Part shown: positions 6,801-13,722 of the stretch, piece by piece | Layout of the letters: every line of letters begins with the position of its first letter | Numbering within the stretch: position 1 is the stretch's first letter | Assembly: GCA_937876385.1 (NCBI GenBank) | Contig: CALFHQ010000694.1 | Span: forward strand, 1-16,948 | DNA: 16,948 bases | DNA from: an uncultured Pseudomonadota bacterium | Lineage (GTDB): Bacteria > Myxococcota_A > UBA9042 > CAIXZC01 | Reading direction: 5' to 3' | Program-made: the position numbers and the translations under genes | Notes under the pieces: generated by a model | Told to the model about the DNA's origin: nothing | What the model saw: only the letters and a program-made list of their open reading frames with translations | Database searches by the model: none

Positions 6801-9021
6801 CCGCCCACACAAAGCCATCGCCGCACGCGGCGGTCTGGCAGGAGACACATGCGTCGGTGTCGACTTCGTTTTCGTCGTCACACCCTTCCTCTCCAGACCA
6901 GACATATCCATCTCCGCAGGTCGCCGGCTCGCAATCGGCGCATGCGTCAGTCACCTCCGTATTTCCATCATCGCAACCTTCGTGACCCGCCCACACGACA
7001 CCATCTCCGCAGAATGCTGCCTTGCAATCCACGCAACCGTCCGTCTCCGTCATGTTTGCGTCGTCGCACTCCTCCACCCCCTCCCAGACAATTCCATCCC
7101 CACACGCAGCCAACTGGCAGGAAATGCACGAATCGGACTCCACATCGTTGCCATCATCGCAGATCTCGTGACCTGCCCACACAAACCCGTCACCGCAGGT
7201 CGCCAACTGGCACTCGGCGCAACCATCCGTGCTGTCGGTGTTTCCGTCGTCGCACCCTTCCTGGCCACTCCACACAAACCCATCGCCGCAAGTCGCCGCT
7301 GCACAGTCCACGCAGCCATCCGTGCTGTCCATGTTTGCGTCGTCGCAATCTTCCACGCCGTTCCACACAAAACCGTCGCCGCAGGTCGCCGGTTGGCACT
7401 CGGCGCAACCGTCCGTGCTGTCGGTGTTTCCGTCGTCACACCCTTCCTGGCCACTCCACACGTACCCATCGCCGCAAGTCGCCAACTGGCAATCGGCGCA
7501 ATCATCTGTGTTGTCGGCATTTCCGTCGTCGCACCCTTCCTGGCCGCTCAGCACGAAGCCGTCGCCGCAGGTCGCAAACTCGCAGTTCACGCACGAGTCG
7601 GTGGTGGAGTCATTGCCATCGTCGCAAGCTTCCAAGCCCGCTCGCACCGCACCATCACCGCAAAAGGCGTTCAGGCAACCGACACAAGCGTCGGTTGTGA
7701 TCCCGTTGCCATCGTCGCATTCCTCACCTTCCTGGAGGAATCCGTCGCCACACCCGGGGAGGGTGCAATCGGATTTGCACTGATCTTCTTGAATGTCGTT
7801 GCCGTCGTCACAAGCCTCGTGACCCGCCCAGACGATGCCGTCACCACACTGAGCGAGGACACACGAGATGCACCCGTCGGTGGAGATGTCGTTTGCGTCG
7901 TCGCACCCCTCTTCCCCCTCAAAGACATATCCATCTCCACAGGTGGCCAGGACACATTGAATGCAGCCGTCGGTGGAGATGTCGTTGCCGTCGTCGCAAG
8001 CCTCCTGCCCAGCCAGAACGGCCCCGTCGCCACAGGTTGCCCACTGGCAAGCGACGCACAGGTCCGTATCGTCCTCGTTTGCGTCGTCGCACTCTTCCCC
8101 ATCCTGCAAGAACCCATCACCGCAAGACGCAACCTGGCAAGCCGACGTGCAGCCGTCAGTGTCATCCTGGTTGCCGTCATCACATTCTTCTTCCCCGGCC
8201 CGGACAAACCCGTCCCCGCAGAAAGCCACCTGGCACAGGACGCAGCCATCCGTTTCATCCTGGTTCCCGTCGTCGCAAGCCTCCACATTGTCCAGAACAA
8301 GTCCGTCGCCGCAAAAGGCGTCCAAACAAGAGACACAGTTGTCCGTTGTCACCTCATTGCCATCGTCACACTCCTCCCCCTCCTGGATGAACCCGTCGCC
8401 GCAGGTGGGCAAAGCGCACTGACTCGTGCAACTGTCCTCGTCCACGTCATTCCCGTCGTCGCACGCTTCGTGACCCGCCCACACCGCACCGTCACCGCAC
8501 GTTGCATTGAGGCAATTCACACATCCGTCCGTATCGTCGTCATTCCCGTCGTCGCAGGCTTCTCCGTCCTGAACCACGCCGTCCCCACACTCGACGACCA
8601 CGCAGTCATTCACACACACATCCGAATCCACATCCGAATCCACATCCCCTTCCAGGTCGGCGTCCACATCCCATTCAACTTCCACATCGACTCCGAGATC
8701 AACCTTAGCATCCACAATCAGGTCCACCTCTTCTTCCAGGTCCGATTGCACATCCCCGACCCCGTCCACCTCTGCTTCCATGTCGGTTTGCACAACGCAG
8801 TCCCCACCGCCCACAACGTCACAACCGGAAGGCTCAGGAGCCCACTTGCACGTGCTCAGACAGGCATCGGAGTCGTCAGTATTCCCGTCATCACACTCCT
8901 CTCCACCCTGAACAATGCCATCGCCGCACACACCTGGGGTATCTCCGGAACCGCACCCGAAAGCAAAGGCCGTAAGGGAAGCAAGAAGGGTTGCGGCGAC
9001 TCGACACTGCATTTTCATCAT
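3838..9021 (-). CDS. Giant DUF4215-repeat, IPT/TIG and Kelch lipoprotein
   Basis: The 1727-residue protein begins with a lipoprotein-like signal (hydrophobic run to FAFGC, C23), so it is probably anchored in the outer membrane. Layout by residue: one CGDG...ECDDGN repeat (32-60); an acidic Val/Asp-alternating linker (about 80-135); 20 further DUF4215-like repeats of 30-34 residues (145-766), each with four Cys and a CDDGN or CDDAN core; a beta-rich region (about 767-870); three to four IPT/TIG-like Ig folds (about 870-1230; YDVVVSN, YDVYIVDN, YDIIVVNPDG); and Kelch blades with GG signatures (LYALGG, LYLVGG, IYAVGG, IYAAGG, FVFGG, FILGG). An FN3-like segment (VTLVWDPVPGAQSYRVYRTAG) sits between the second and third blades. 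These domains usually mediate surface binding or adhesion; no enzymatic motif is seen. GGAGG precedes tandem ATGs at 9021 and 9018, and the second has better spacing. The partner or ligand is unknown. Confidence 0.9.
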   Translation of the reverse strand: MMKMQCRVAATLLASLTAFAFGCGSGDTPGVCGDGIVQGGEECDDGNTDDSDACLSTCKWAPEPSGCDVVGGGDCVVQTDMEAEVDGVGDVQSDLEEEVDLIVDAKVDLGVDVEVEWDVDADLEGDVDSDVDSDVCVNDCVVVECGDGVVQDGEACDDGNDDDTDGCVNCLNATCGDGAVWAGHEACDDGNDVDEDSCTSQCALPTCGDGFIQEGEECDDGNEVTTDNCVSCLDAFCGDGLVLDNVEACDDGNQDETDGCVLCQVAFCGDGFVRAGEEECDDGNQDDTDGCTSACQVASCGDGFLQDGEECDDANEDDTDLCVACQWATCGDGAVLAGQEACDDGNDISTDGCIQCVLATCGDGYVFEGEEGCDDANDISTDGCISCVLAQCGDGIVWAGHEACDDGNDIQEDQCKSDCTLPGCGDGFLQEGEECDDGNGITTDACVGCLNAFCGDGAVRAGLEACDDGNDSTTDSCVNCEFATCGDGFVLSGQEGCDDGNADNTDDCADCQLATCGDGYVWSGQEGCDDGNTDSTDGCAECQPATCGDGFVWNGVEDCDDANMDSTDGCVDCAAATCGDGFVWSGQEGCDDGNTDSTDGCAECQLATCGDGFVWAGHEICDDGNDVESDSCISCQLAACGDGIVWEGVEECDDANMTETDGCVDCKAAFCGDGVVWAGHEGCDDGNTEVTDACADCEPATCGDGYVWSGEEGCDDENEVDTDACVSCQTAACGDGFVWAGVEECDDLNLDNTDGCLESCVLFDWCALVALGQLTPELACATGGVITDGWWTFSAGGFLIVDGEAPVVTVNGVESTSVVPEDCQSVADGIVSAQLCQTLSFQAPETLSAGNHMVGVGFSVTQSCGLETSLSIVAPPTISSVTPDETCAGDGAFVVHGTGFDAGTTVFFGDIPADSVNLVSPTVVEATFSGLDSGVYDVVVSNAPDCGATLTAGVEILAQPLLYFVDPPVLYNGVGLQITAFTSSLNGAGAEFFGIRLSEGQGEFMALDITIDPANPSKVRALVPPGLAEGMYDVYIVDNVGCEGFLPFGLTITADLSLALESVEPNFGWNQQDTSIDLFTSVPIPAGKTGFQSLPRVYLNPHDGAPGELAVGLISVSYSSEARISAVVPAGLAAGVYDIIVVNPDGSVGFLDSGFTVTNAAPPIIYVVSPGSLPANGTQTLTVEGEHFADPTFTLVCRLGTDAPVTYPTSNLVWAEDTAVMSVPAAQMTAGMICQVHVENGDGAYFTYSAVGITTPAENIESMVITSTMLEGRRGLSAVVGNATASARFLYALGGDSGSYATAKTSIELAPLSGYGQLGQWRYAANALPAPRTDAAAVVVGNLLYLVGGHDGTGPKDTTLRAEILDPNDAPHIVDLLANVAADGLTSGTWHYRVSAVMAGDDPTNPDGETLPSDPFPVQVPDVFSPRVQAQRLQVTLVWDPVPGAQSYRVYRTAGPNMSVGDVQLLAVLPATETEYTETGSEVISEEGPLSIGDVGVWQTLVSMSVPRAGLGVGAALDPSEPNIAYIYAVGGQGTAALAHSSYEVLALDAGTGELQSGATWLGDPTNPISVGRMRLGLYVVDSIASTRLTNPEDTWIYAAGGETGVGAISKVVDAAKVSAGGFLGIWESVTAMSPGFSGFGLAAAANQLFVFGGQGGEPSSSGKSAQICGIGNPCGSPPDVQNWNAGIGLLLDRYLVGSVVGAANIFILGGVGPAGQIYDTVEQAVW
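6724..8589 (-). repeat. Tandem array of 20 Cys-rich DUF4215-type repeats (90-102 bp units)
   Basis: Twenty consecutive coding repeats follow CGDG-x(n)-G-x-E-x-CDDGN-x(4)-D-x-C-x(2-3)-C. An isolated extra copy lies upstream in the gene, at about residues 32-60. Most units have a final CxxC pair; the third, sixth and tenth (counting the isolated copy as the first) and the last have CxxxC. Units 14 and 16 are nearly identical in DNA and protein, suggesting recent duplication. Units 3-5 and 10-12 match each other unit by unit, pointing to an older seven-unit block duplication. Confidence 0.9.
8617..8784 (-). repeat. Acidic Val/Asp-alternating linker with a short 12-bp tandem repeat
   Basis: About 56 residues of the giant lipoprotein are dominated by Asp, Glu and Val, with V-D steps such as DVDADLEGDVDSDVDSDV. 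In DNA, ACATCCGAATCC occurs twice in tandem on the plus strand (8618-8641) and a third partial copy follows. It separates the first Cys-rich repeat from the main array and is probably an extended spacer or a low-affinity divalent-cation segment. Confidence 0.7.
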
Positions 9022-9116
9022 TTTCCTCCATTGGGTGGCAAGCCAACTGCTGTCCTGAAAGAAACCGCAGGCGCCACAACCCAGAGTGCTCGGTGACTCA
9101 TTTCGATGCTCTATTC

Positions 9117-9146
9117 AATGTAGGCACAAAAAGGGGCAGTTGACAA
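9117..9146 (-). promoter_or_regulatory. Candidate sigma-70-type promoter for the giant lipoprotein gene
   Basis: On the minus strand TTGTCA (9146-9141, 5 of 6 to the -35 consensus) is followed after 18 bases by TACATT (9122-9117, 4 of 6 to the -10 consensus). This would give a leader of roughly 90 bases before the ATG. The site lies just downstream of the second permease stop codon, consistent with the gene being transcribed separately from the efflux operon. Confidence 0.35.
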
Positions 9147-9153
9147 TGGCTTG

Positions 9154-10377
9154 TTATTCGGCTCGCAAGGCGTCAATGGGTTCCATCTTGCTGGCTTTGA
9201 CGGCGGGGTAGATTCCAAACACCACCCCGACGACGATGGAAAACGCCGTAGAATACAGTGCTGCCGGCTCGGAGAAGACAGCACGAGCCCATCCCTCCTT
9301 GTTGGTTACCTCCACGGCGACAAATCCCAGCGCCAGACCCAGCACCCCTCCGGCCACCGAAAGAAGGGTGGCTTCCATGAGGAACTGATACAAAATGTCT
9401 CGTTGGCGAGCACCCACCGCTCGCCTCAGTCCAATCTCCCAGCGACGCTCTCTCACAGACATCAACATCACCGCCAGAATTCCGATTCCCGCAACAACAA
9501 GGGAGATCCCCGCAACCCCAACCACCAGGTCCGTGGTCGAGCCGGAGGTCTCCAGCGACGTCTCCAGCAAGGTCGCCTGATTCTGGATGGTGAAATCGTC
9601 GTCCTCTCCTTCCTTCAGGCGGTGCCGCTTGCGCAAAACCGCCGCCGCACACTCCTCAACAGGAACCAATCCGGTCTCATCCTCCCCCTGAAGGTAGATG
9701 GTCTGGAGGTAGGTCACATGAAACAATCGCTTCAATCCAGTATCGAGAGGGACATAGGCAATGTCGTCCAGGTCGTTCCCATTGTCATCGGTTCCCTTCT
9801 CCTCGGCGATCCCGATTACCGTAAACGGAAGGCGCCCGATGTTCACGGTCTGACCCAAAGGGTCCACCCCGGGCTCGAACAAGTTCTTCTCTACGGTGGC
9901 TCCCAGAACGACCACCCGACGTTTGGCTCGGTCCTCTTTCCAGTCGTAAACCCGTCCTTTGGCCGCCTTGATGCTTCGCACCGCCAGCCCCTCCGGATTT
10001 GCCGCCTCCACTGAGGTCATGGTCGCCAGAGAAGCGTGGCGCAGCGTATTGGGGCGAGAGAACGCCGGTGCCACCCCCTTCAACCCGGGACACTCCTCTC
10101 GAATGGCCTCGGCATCATCTATCTTCAGGGTTGCCACCTGACTGGTCTGGTGGGCTCGACCGTGGAAACTTCGAAACTCTCCTGCCCGAATGATTACAAG
10201 ATCCGTTCCCATGGTTCGGAAGATGTCCTTGATCTCCTCACGCATTCCGTCCCCGATGGAGACGATGAGCACAATCACCCCCACACCCACCGTCACCCCC
10301 AGCAGACTCAGCAGGGTACGCAGCGGATGGGCCGCCAGAATGGCCACGGACATGGCCACACTTCGGCCAATCTTCAT
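9154..10377 (-). CDS. MacB/FtsX-type ABC transporter permease (second permease of the operon)
   Basis: The 407-residue inner-membrane subunit has the MacB layout without a fused ATPase: TM1 at about 18-41, a large periplasmic domain (about 45-280, MacB_PCD-like, with the conserved VVVLGATVEKNLF and PLGQTVNIGRLPFTVIGI segments), then three C-terminal helices at about 284-306, 335-355 and 373-392. The cytoplasmic EIGLRRAVGA motif (314-322), which contacts the ATPase in this family, lies between TM2 and TM3. It ends with the usual PIDALR-like tail. It resembles the other permease in length and layout but is clearly not a recent duplicate. The start overlaps the previous stop as ATGA. It is the last gene of the operon. 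It probably pairs with the first permease as a heterodimer (inference). Confidence 0.92.
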   Translation of the reverse strand: MKIGRSVAMSVAILAAHPLRTLLSLLGVTVGVGVIVLIVSIGDGMREEIKDIFRTMGTDLVIIRAGEFRSFHGRAHQTSQVATLKIDDAEAIREECPGLKGVAPAFSRPNTLRHASLATMTSVEAANPEGLAVRSIKAAKGRVYDWKEDRAKRRVVVLGATVEKNLFEPGVDPLGQTVNIGRLPFTVIGIAEEKGTDDNGNDLDDIAYVPLDTGLKRLFHVTYLQTIYLQGEDETGLVPVEECAAAVLRKRHRLKEGEDDDFTIQNQATLLETSLETSGSTTDLVVGVAGISLVVAGIGILAVMLMSVRERRWEIGLRRAVGARQRDILYQFLMEATLLSVAGGVLGLALGFVAVEVTNKEGWARAVFSEPAALYSTAFSIVVGVVFGIYPAVKASKMEPIDALRAE

Positions 10378-11582
10378 CGCAACGCCTCCACCGGCTTCAA
10401 ACGAGCCGCACGGCTCGCCGGGAGGGTCCCGAACCCCACTCCGACCAAAGCAGAAAAGGCGATGGCCATGCCCAATCCTTTAATCGAAAAGGCGATGGGC
10501 ACATCCGGAAGGAAGCGGCCAATACCCAGAAACACGAGCACCCCCAATCCCGTCCCCAAAGCCATCCCCAGAAGATTGACAACCACCGACTCAGCCAGGA
10601 GTTGCCGAAAGATGTCTCCTTGCGAACCGCCCAACGCCCGACGCAGCCCGATCTCCCGGGTGCGCTCCCCCACCGAAACCAACATGATGTTCATCAAGAC
10701 CACACCCCCAACCAGGAGGCACAATCCAGCCAGAGCCCCAAGGAGGAGGGACAGCTTCCCCTCGGCCTCGTCTCGGAACGCCATCATCCCGCTGGCCGTC
10801 ATGACGAAGAAGTCGTCTTCTTCAGGCGGGGTGATCTGGTGTCGTTTTCGAAGCAACTCCCGAATCTCTTCAGCTTGCTTGTCGATAATGGTCTCGTCTC
10901 GAGTGATTGCGTTGACTCCCGAGATGTAATCCACCCGAAAAACCCGCTTCATCGCCGTGGTCAAAGGGATCATCACCCGATCGTTGAAGTCGTGGCCGTG
11001 ATGGCCGGCTCCACGGTCCTTGAGAACCCCCACCACCGTAAAAGTAACGTTGTTCATGGAGAACCGCTTGCCCAAAGGATCTTCGCCTGCAAACAGGTCA
11101 TTCTCCACTGTGGTACCGATTACAGCGACACGAGCCATCTCCTCCTGTTCGCTGATGGTGAAGATGCGGCCTCGATCCAGCTGATTGTCCGACGCCTGGA
11201 ACATCTCCTCCGTGACGCCAATTCCCATGGTGGTTGACGAGGCGCTCTTGTACCGCGTGCTCGCATCGCCAATGCGCACAAAGGGGGCCACCGTCTTGAA
11301 CCCCTCAATCTCAAGGGCAATGGCTCGAGCGTCTTCCAACGTCATGGTGGTTCCCCCGGAACCGGGGCCCCGCATCCGTCCCCCACCCGAACGCACCCGA
11401 ATGATATCCGTACCAAACCAGGACATGCGCTCGTTCCACTGCTGGTTCACCCCCTCGTTCATCGCCATCACGACAGTCAGAGACGCAATTCCCAACACCG
11501 TCCCAGCCATCATGAACAGAGAGCGCAGCGGGTTGCGAGCCAACGCTCTAAATCCCTCCAGGGTCAATCGAAGGGTTCTCAT
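10374..11582 (-). CDS. MacB/FtsX-type ABC transporter permease (first permease of the operon)
   Basis: The 402-residue subunit has TM1 at about 19-41, a periplasmic MacB_PCD-like domain (about 45-275, with RVAVIGTTVENDLF and DPLGKRFSMNNVTFTVVGV), and three C-terminal helices at about 277-302, 333-355 and 366-386. EIGLRRALGG (310-318) is the conserved loop that couples to the ATPase. The tail ends ARLKPVEALR, a common MacB ending. A Gly/Arg-rich stretch (about 66-78) near the start of the periplasmic domain is unusual. The stop overlaps the next permease start, and the start overlaps the ATPase stop, both as ATGA. The family moves macrolides, lipids, lipoproteins or peptides, or transmits force across the envelope; the substrate cannot be told from sequence. 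Confidence 0.93.
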   Translation of the reverse strand: MRTLRLTLEGFRALARNPLRSLFMMAGTVLGIASLTVVMAMNEGVNQQWNERMSWFGTDIIRVRSGGGRMRGPGSGGTTMTLEDARAIALEIEGFKTVAPFVRIGDASTRYKSASSTTMGIGVTEEMFQASDNQLDRGRIFTISEQEEMARVAVIGTTVENDLFAGEDPLGKRFSMNNVTFTVVGVLKDRGAGHHGHDFNDRVMIPLTTAMKRVFRVDYISGVNAITRDETIIDKQAEEIRELLRKRHQITPPEEDDFFVMTASGMMAFRDEAEGKLSLLLGALAGLCLLVGGVVLMNIMLVSVGERTREIGLRRALGGSQGDIFRQLLAESVVVNLLGMALGTGLGVLVFLGIGRFLPDVPIAFSIKGLGMAIAFSALVGVGFGTLPASRAARLKPVEALR

Positions 11583-12277
11583 TTGCCCTCCGTATCCAGC
11601 TCTTCTCGACTGCGATCTGAGACCAACTGCCCATCCGACATTTCCACCACCCGATGCGCCCTCTTCGCCGTCTCTTCGTCGTGGGTCACCATGATAACCG
11701 TGTGCCCCTGCCCGTGGAGCTTGTCGAACAACTCCATAATCTCCACCGTACTCGTCTTGTCGAGGTTCCCAGTAGGCTCATCGGCCAAGATGATTCGTGG
11801 GTCGTTGATTAGCGCCCGAGCAATCGCCACTCGCTGCCGCTGCCCTCCCGAAAGTTGACCGGGGCGGTAGTGCATGCGCTCCCGAAGTCCGACCAGAGTC
11901 AGCAGAGACTCGGCCCGCTTTTTGGCGTTGGGGGGATACGAATCTGCATACACCAACGGAAGAAGGACGTTGGTCAACGCATCAGACTTTGGGAGAAGGT
12001 GAAACTGCTGGAAGACAAAGCCGATCTTCTCATTTCGAACCAGAGACAGTTCGGAGTCCGTCAGCTTCACGACATCCACACCATCCAGCTCGTAGCGCCC
12101 TTTGGTGGGCACATCCAAGCACCCCAGAATGTTCATCAGCGTTGACTTCCCAGTGCCCGAACTTCCCATCAATGCGACATACTCCCCACGGCTGATGTGC
12201 AGGTTGATGTTCTTCAAGACCGGAGTCTCCAAATCCCCCGAACGATAGGTCTTCTCGATCCCTTCCAGACGGATCAT
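11579..12277 (-). CDS. MacB/LolD-type ABC transporter ATPase
   Basis: The 232-residue stand-alone nucleotide-binding subunit energises the two permeases encoded downstream. Canonical motifs are all intact: Walker A GSSGTGKST (38-46), Q-loop FVFQQF (Q90/Q91), signature LSGGQRQRVAIARAL (starting at 142), Walker B IILADE with the catalytic Glu (162-167), the D-loop (GNLD), and the H-loop VTHD (H199). The LSGGQ-to-ADEPTGNLD region is typical of the LolD/MacB/FtsE group. The length is normal for that group. The start overlaps the adaptor stop as ATGA. The ATPase is not fused to a permease, unlike E. coli MacB. Confidence 0.96.
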   Translation of the reverse strand: MIRLEGIEKTYRSGDLETPVLKNINLHISRGEYVALMGSSGTGKSTLMNILGCLDVPTKGRYELDGVDVVKLTDSELSLVRNEKIGFVFQQFHLLPKSDALTNVLLPLVYADSYPPNAKKRAESLLTLVGLRERMHYRPGQLSGGQRQRVAIARALINDPRIILADEPTGNLDKTSTVEIMELFDKLHGQGHTVIMVTHDEETAKRAHRVVEMSDGQLVSDRSREELDTEGK

Positions 12278-13722
12278 TTCTTCTCTCCTTCCGGGTCGCC
12301 ATCGCCCTGGGATTCAACCTCAACTTCGTACACCACACGCTCTCCCATCTTCACCCCCGACACAATCTCCAGCATCGTGCCGTCGTCCATCCCCGCCTTC
12401 ACTTCTCGAGGGTCAATGCCCTCCTCGGTCTTCACCGCCACCACGTAAGCCCCTGCTTTGCGCTGCATGGCCTTCGTGGGAATTGCGGGAACCCCCCGCT
12501 TCTCCGTTGTCACGATGGTGATATTGGCCGTCATCTCCGGTCGCAGGCGCCCCTCGAACCCAGGCTCGATGGCCACCACGACGTCGTAGTAAACCACATT
12601 GTCCTGAATGATGGCGGTGGGGTAGATGGCCGTTACTTTCCCCTTGAATTCCTCGTCGGGAAAGGCATCCACGGTGAACGAAGCGGGTTGCCCAACCTTG
12701 ATCTTGCCGATGTCCACCTCGTCCACATAGGCATCCACTTGCAGTTGCGTCAAATTCACCACCGTCACAAAGGTCGGCGCATTGAATCCCGCCGCAACCG
12801 TCTCCCCTTCCTGCGTGCTCACCGTTCCGATGATGCCGTCGATGGGGGCCGTTACCGTCGCATAAGAGAGCTTGATTCGAGTCTCCTGTAACAACGACTC
12901 CAACTTCGGAAGCCCGGCTTCCAGAACCGCAATGTCCGCCTCAGTGGTCTTCGCCAACGTATCCAGTTCCTGCCTCGCCGTGGCCAACACTGCCTCGGCG
13001 CTCAAAATGGCGCTCTCCTGGAGGGCCAGATCCTCTTCCATTTTGGTGCGGGTCAATTCCAACTGCTTTCGGGCCGACTCGAGCCGTGACCGACTCGTTG
13101 CCAACTCCGTTTTCGACTTGTCCAACGTCTGCTCGGGAAGGAAGCCCCCCTTGAACAACTTCTCCATTCGGGCCACATCCTTGGAAGCATAGTCCCGAGA
13201 GGCCCGGCTCTCTCGAATCTGAGACTCGTACAATTCAATGGACGCCTGACCCTCCGCTGCCAACGCCTGGACACGCCTCTTTGCCGTCGCAACCTCCAAC
13301 TCTCGCTGGGAAACGATTCGCTCAAGCTGCGCCTTCTGTGCCTCGGCCTTCGCCGACATGGACTCCACCTGAACTTGCACCAACGCCAGCTCCGCCTGAC
13401 GCTGCTTCACGTTGGTATCCAAGTCGTCATGCTCAATCTCGGCGATGACTTCCCCCCTCTTCACCTCGTCGCCGATGTTCACATTCAGCTTCTTCACTTT
13501 CCCGGAAACGCGAGCACCGACGTTGACCTGCGCTCCAACCATCGTCTTCACTGTCCCGGTTGCCAGAACCGAGGCGGTGAAATCGTGGGGCTCAACCGTG
13601 GCCTCCATCTGCCGGAGCTCCACCGGCTTCTTCTCTTCCTTCTTCCCAAAGTACATCCAGGCGCCGTAAGAGAGCCCTGCGAGGATTCCCAGTACTACCA
13701 ATCGTTTCAACCACTTCCTCAT
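12274..13722 (-). CDS. HlyD/MacA-family periplasmic adaptor (membrane fusion protein)
   Basis: The 482-residue protein links the inner-membrane ABC pump to the outer-membrane factor. It has an N-terminal anchor helix (about 5-25) after a basic MRKWLKR, a first lipoyl half (about 68-100), a long alpha-helical hairpin rich in Ala, Glu, Gln and Lys (about 105-290), the second lipoyl half with SYATVTAPIDGIIGTV (about 295-325), then beta-barrel and membrane-proximal domains. The Lys/Glu-rich C terminus ends in EGEKK. The length is greater than E. coli MacA (about 370), mainly from the longer coiled coil. I chose the ATG at 13722 because GGGAGG lies about 4 bases upstream and it overlaps the previous stop as ATGA; a 25-residue longer reading inside the upstream gene has no support. 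Confidence 0.93.
   Translation of the reverse strand: MRKWLKRLVVLGILAGLSYGAWMYFGKKEEKKPVELRQMEATVEPHDFTASVLATGTVKTMVGAQVNVGARVSGKVKKLNVNIGDEVKRGEVIAEIEHDDLDTNVKQRQAELALVQVQVESMSAKAEAQKAQLERIVSQRELEVATAKRRVQALAAEGQASIELYESQIRESRASRDYASKDVARMEKLFKGGFLPEQTLDKSKTELATSRSRLESARKQLELTRTKMEEDLALQESAILSAEAVLATARQELDTLAKTTEADIAVLEAGLPKLESLLQETRIKLSYATVTAPIDGIIGTVSTQEGETVAAGFNAPTFVTVVNLTQLQVDAYVDEVDIGKIKVGQPASFTVDAFPDEEFKGKVTAIYPTAIIQDNVVYYDVVVAIEPGFEGRLRPEMTANITIVTTEKRGVPAIPTKAMQRKAGAYVVAVKTEEGIDPREVKAGMDDGTMLEIVSGVKMGERVVYEVEVESQGDGDPEGEKK

Noticed and set aside
6678..7700. An Arg/His/Pro-rich 340-codon open frame on the plus strand
   Set aside because: It is another antisense shadow of the repeat array, with no ribosome site or plausible fold.
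6019..9096. A 1025-codon open frame on the plus strand
   Set aside because: It is antisense to the DUF4215 repeats. Its repetitive, stop-free character follows from the codon pattern of the repeats on the minus strand, and it matches no family.
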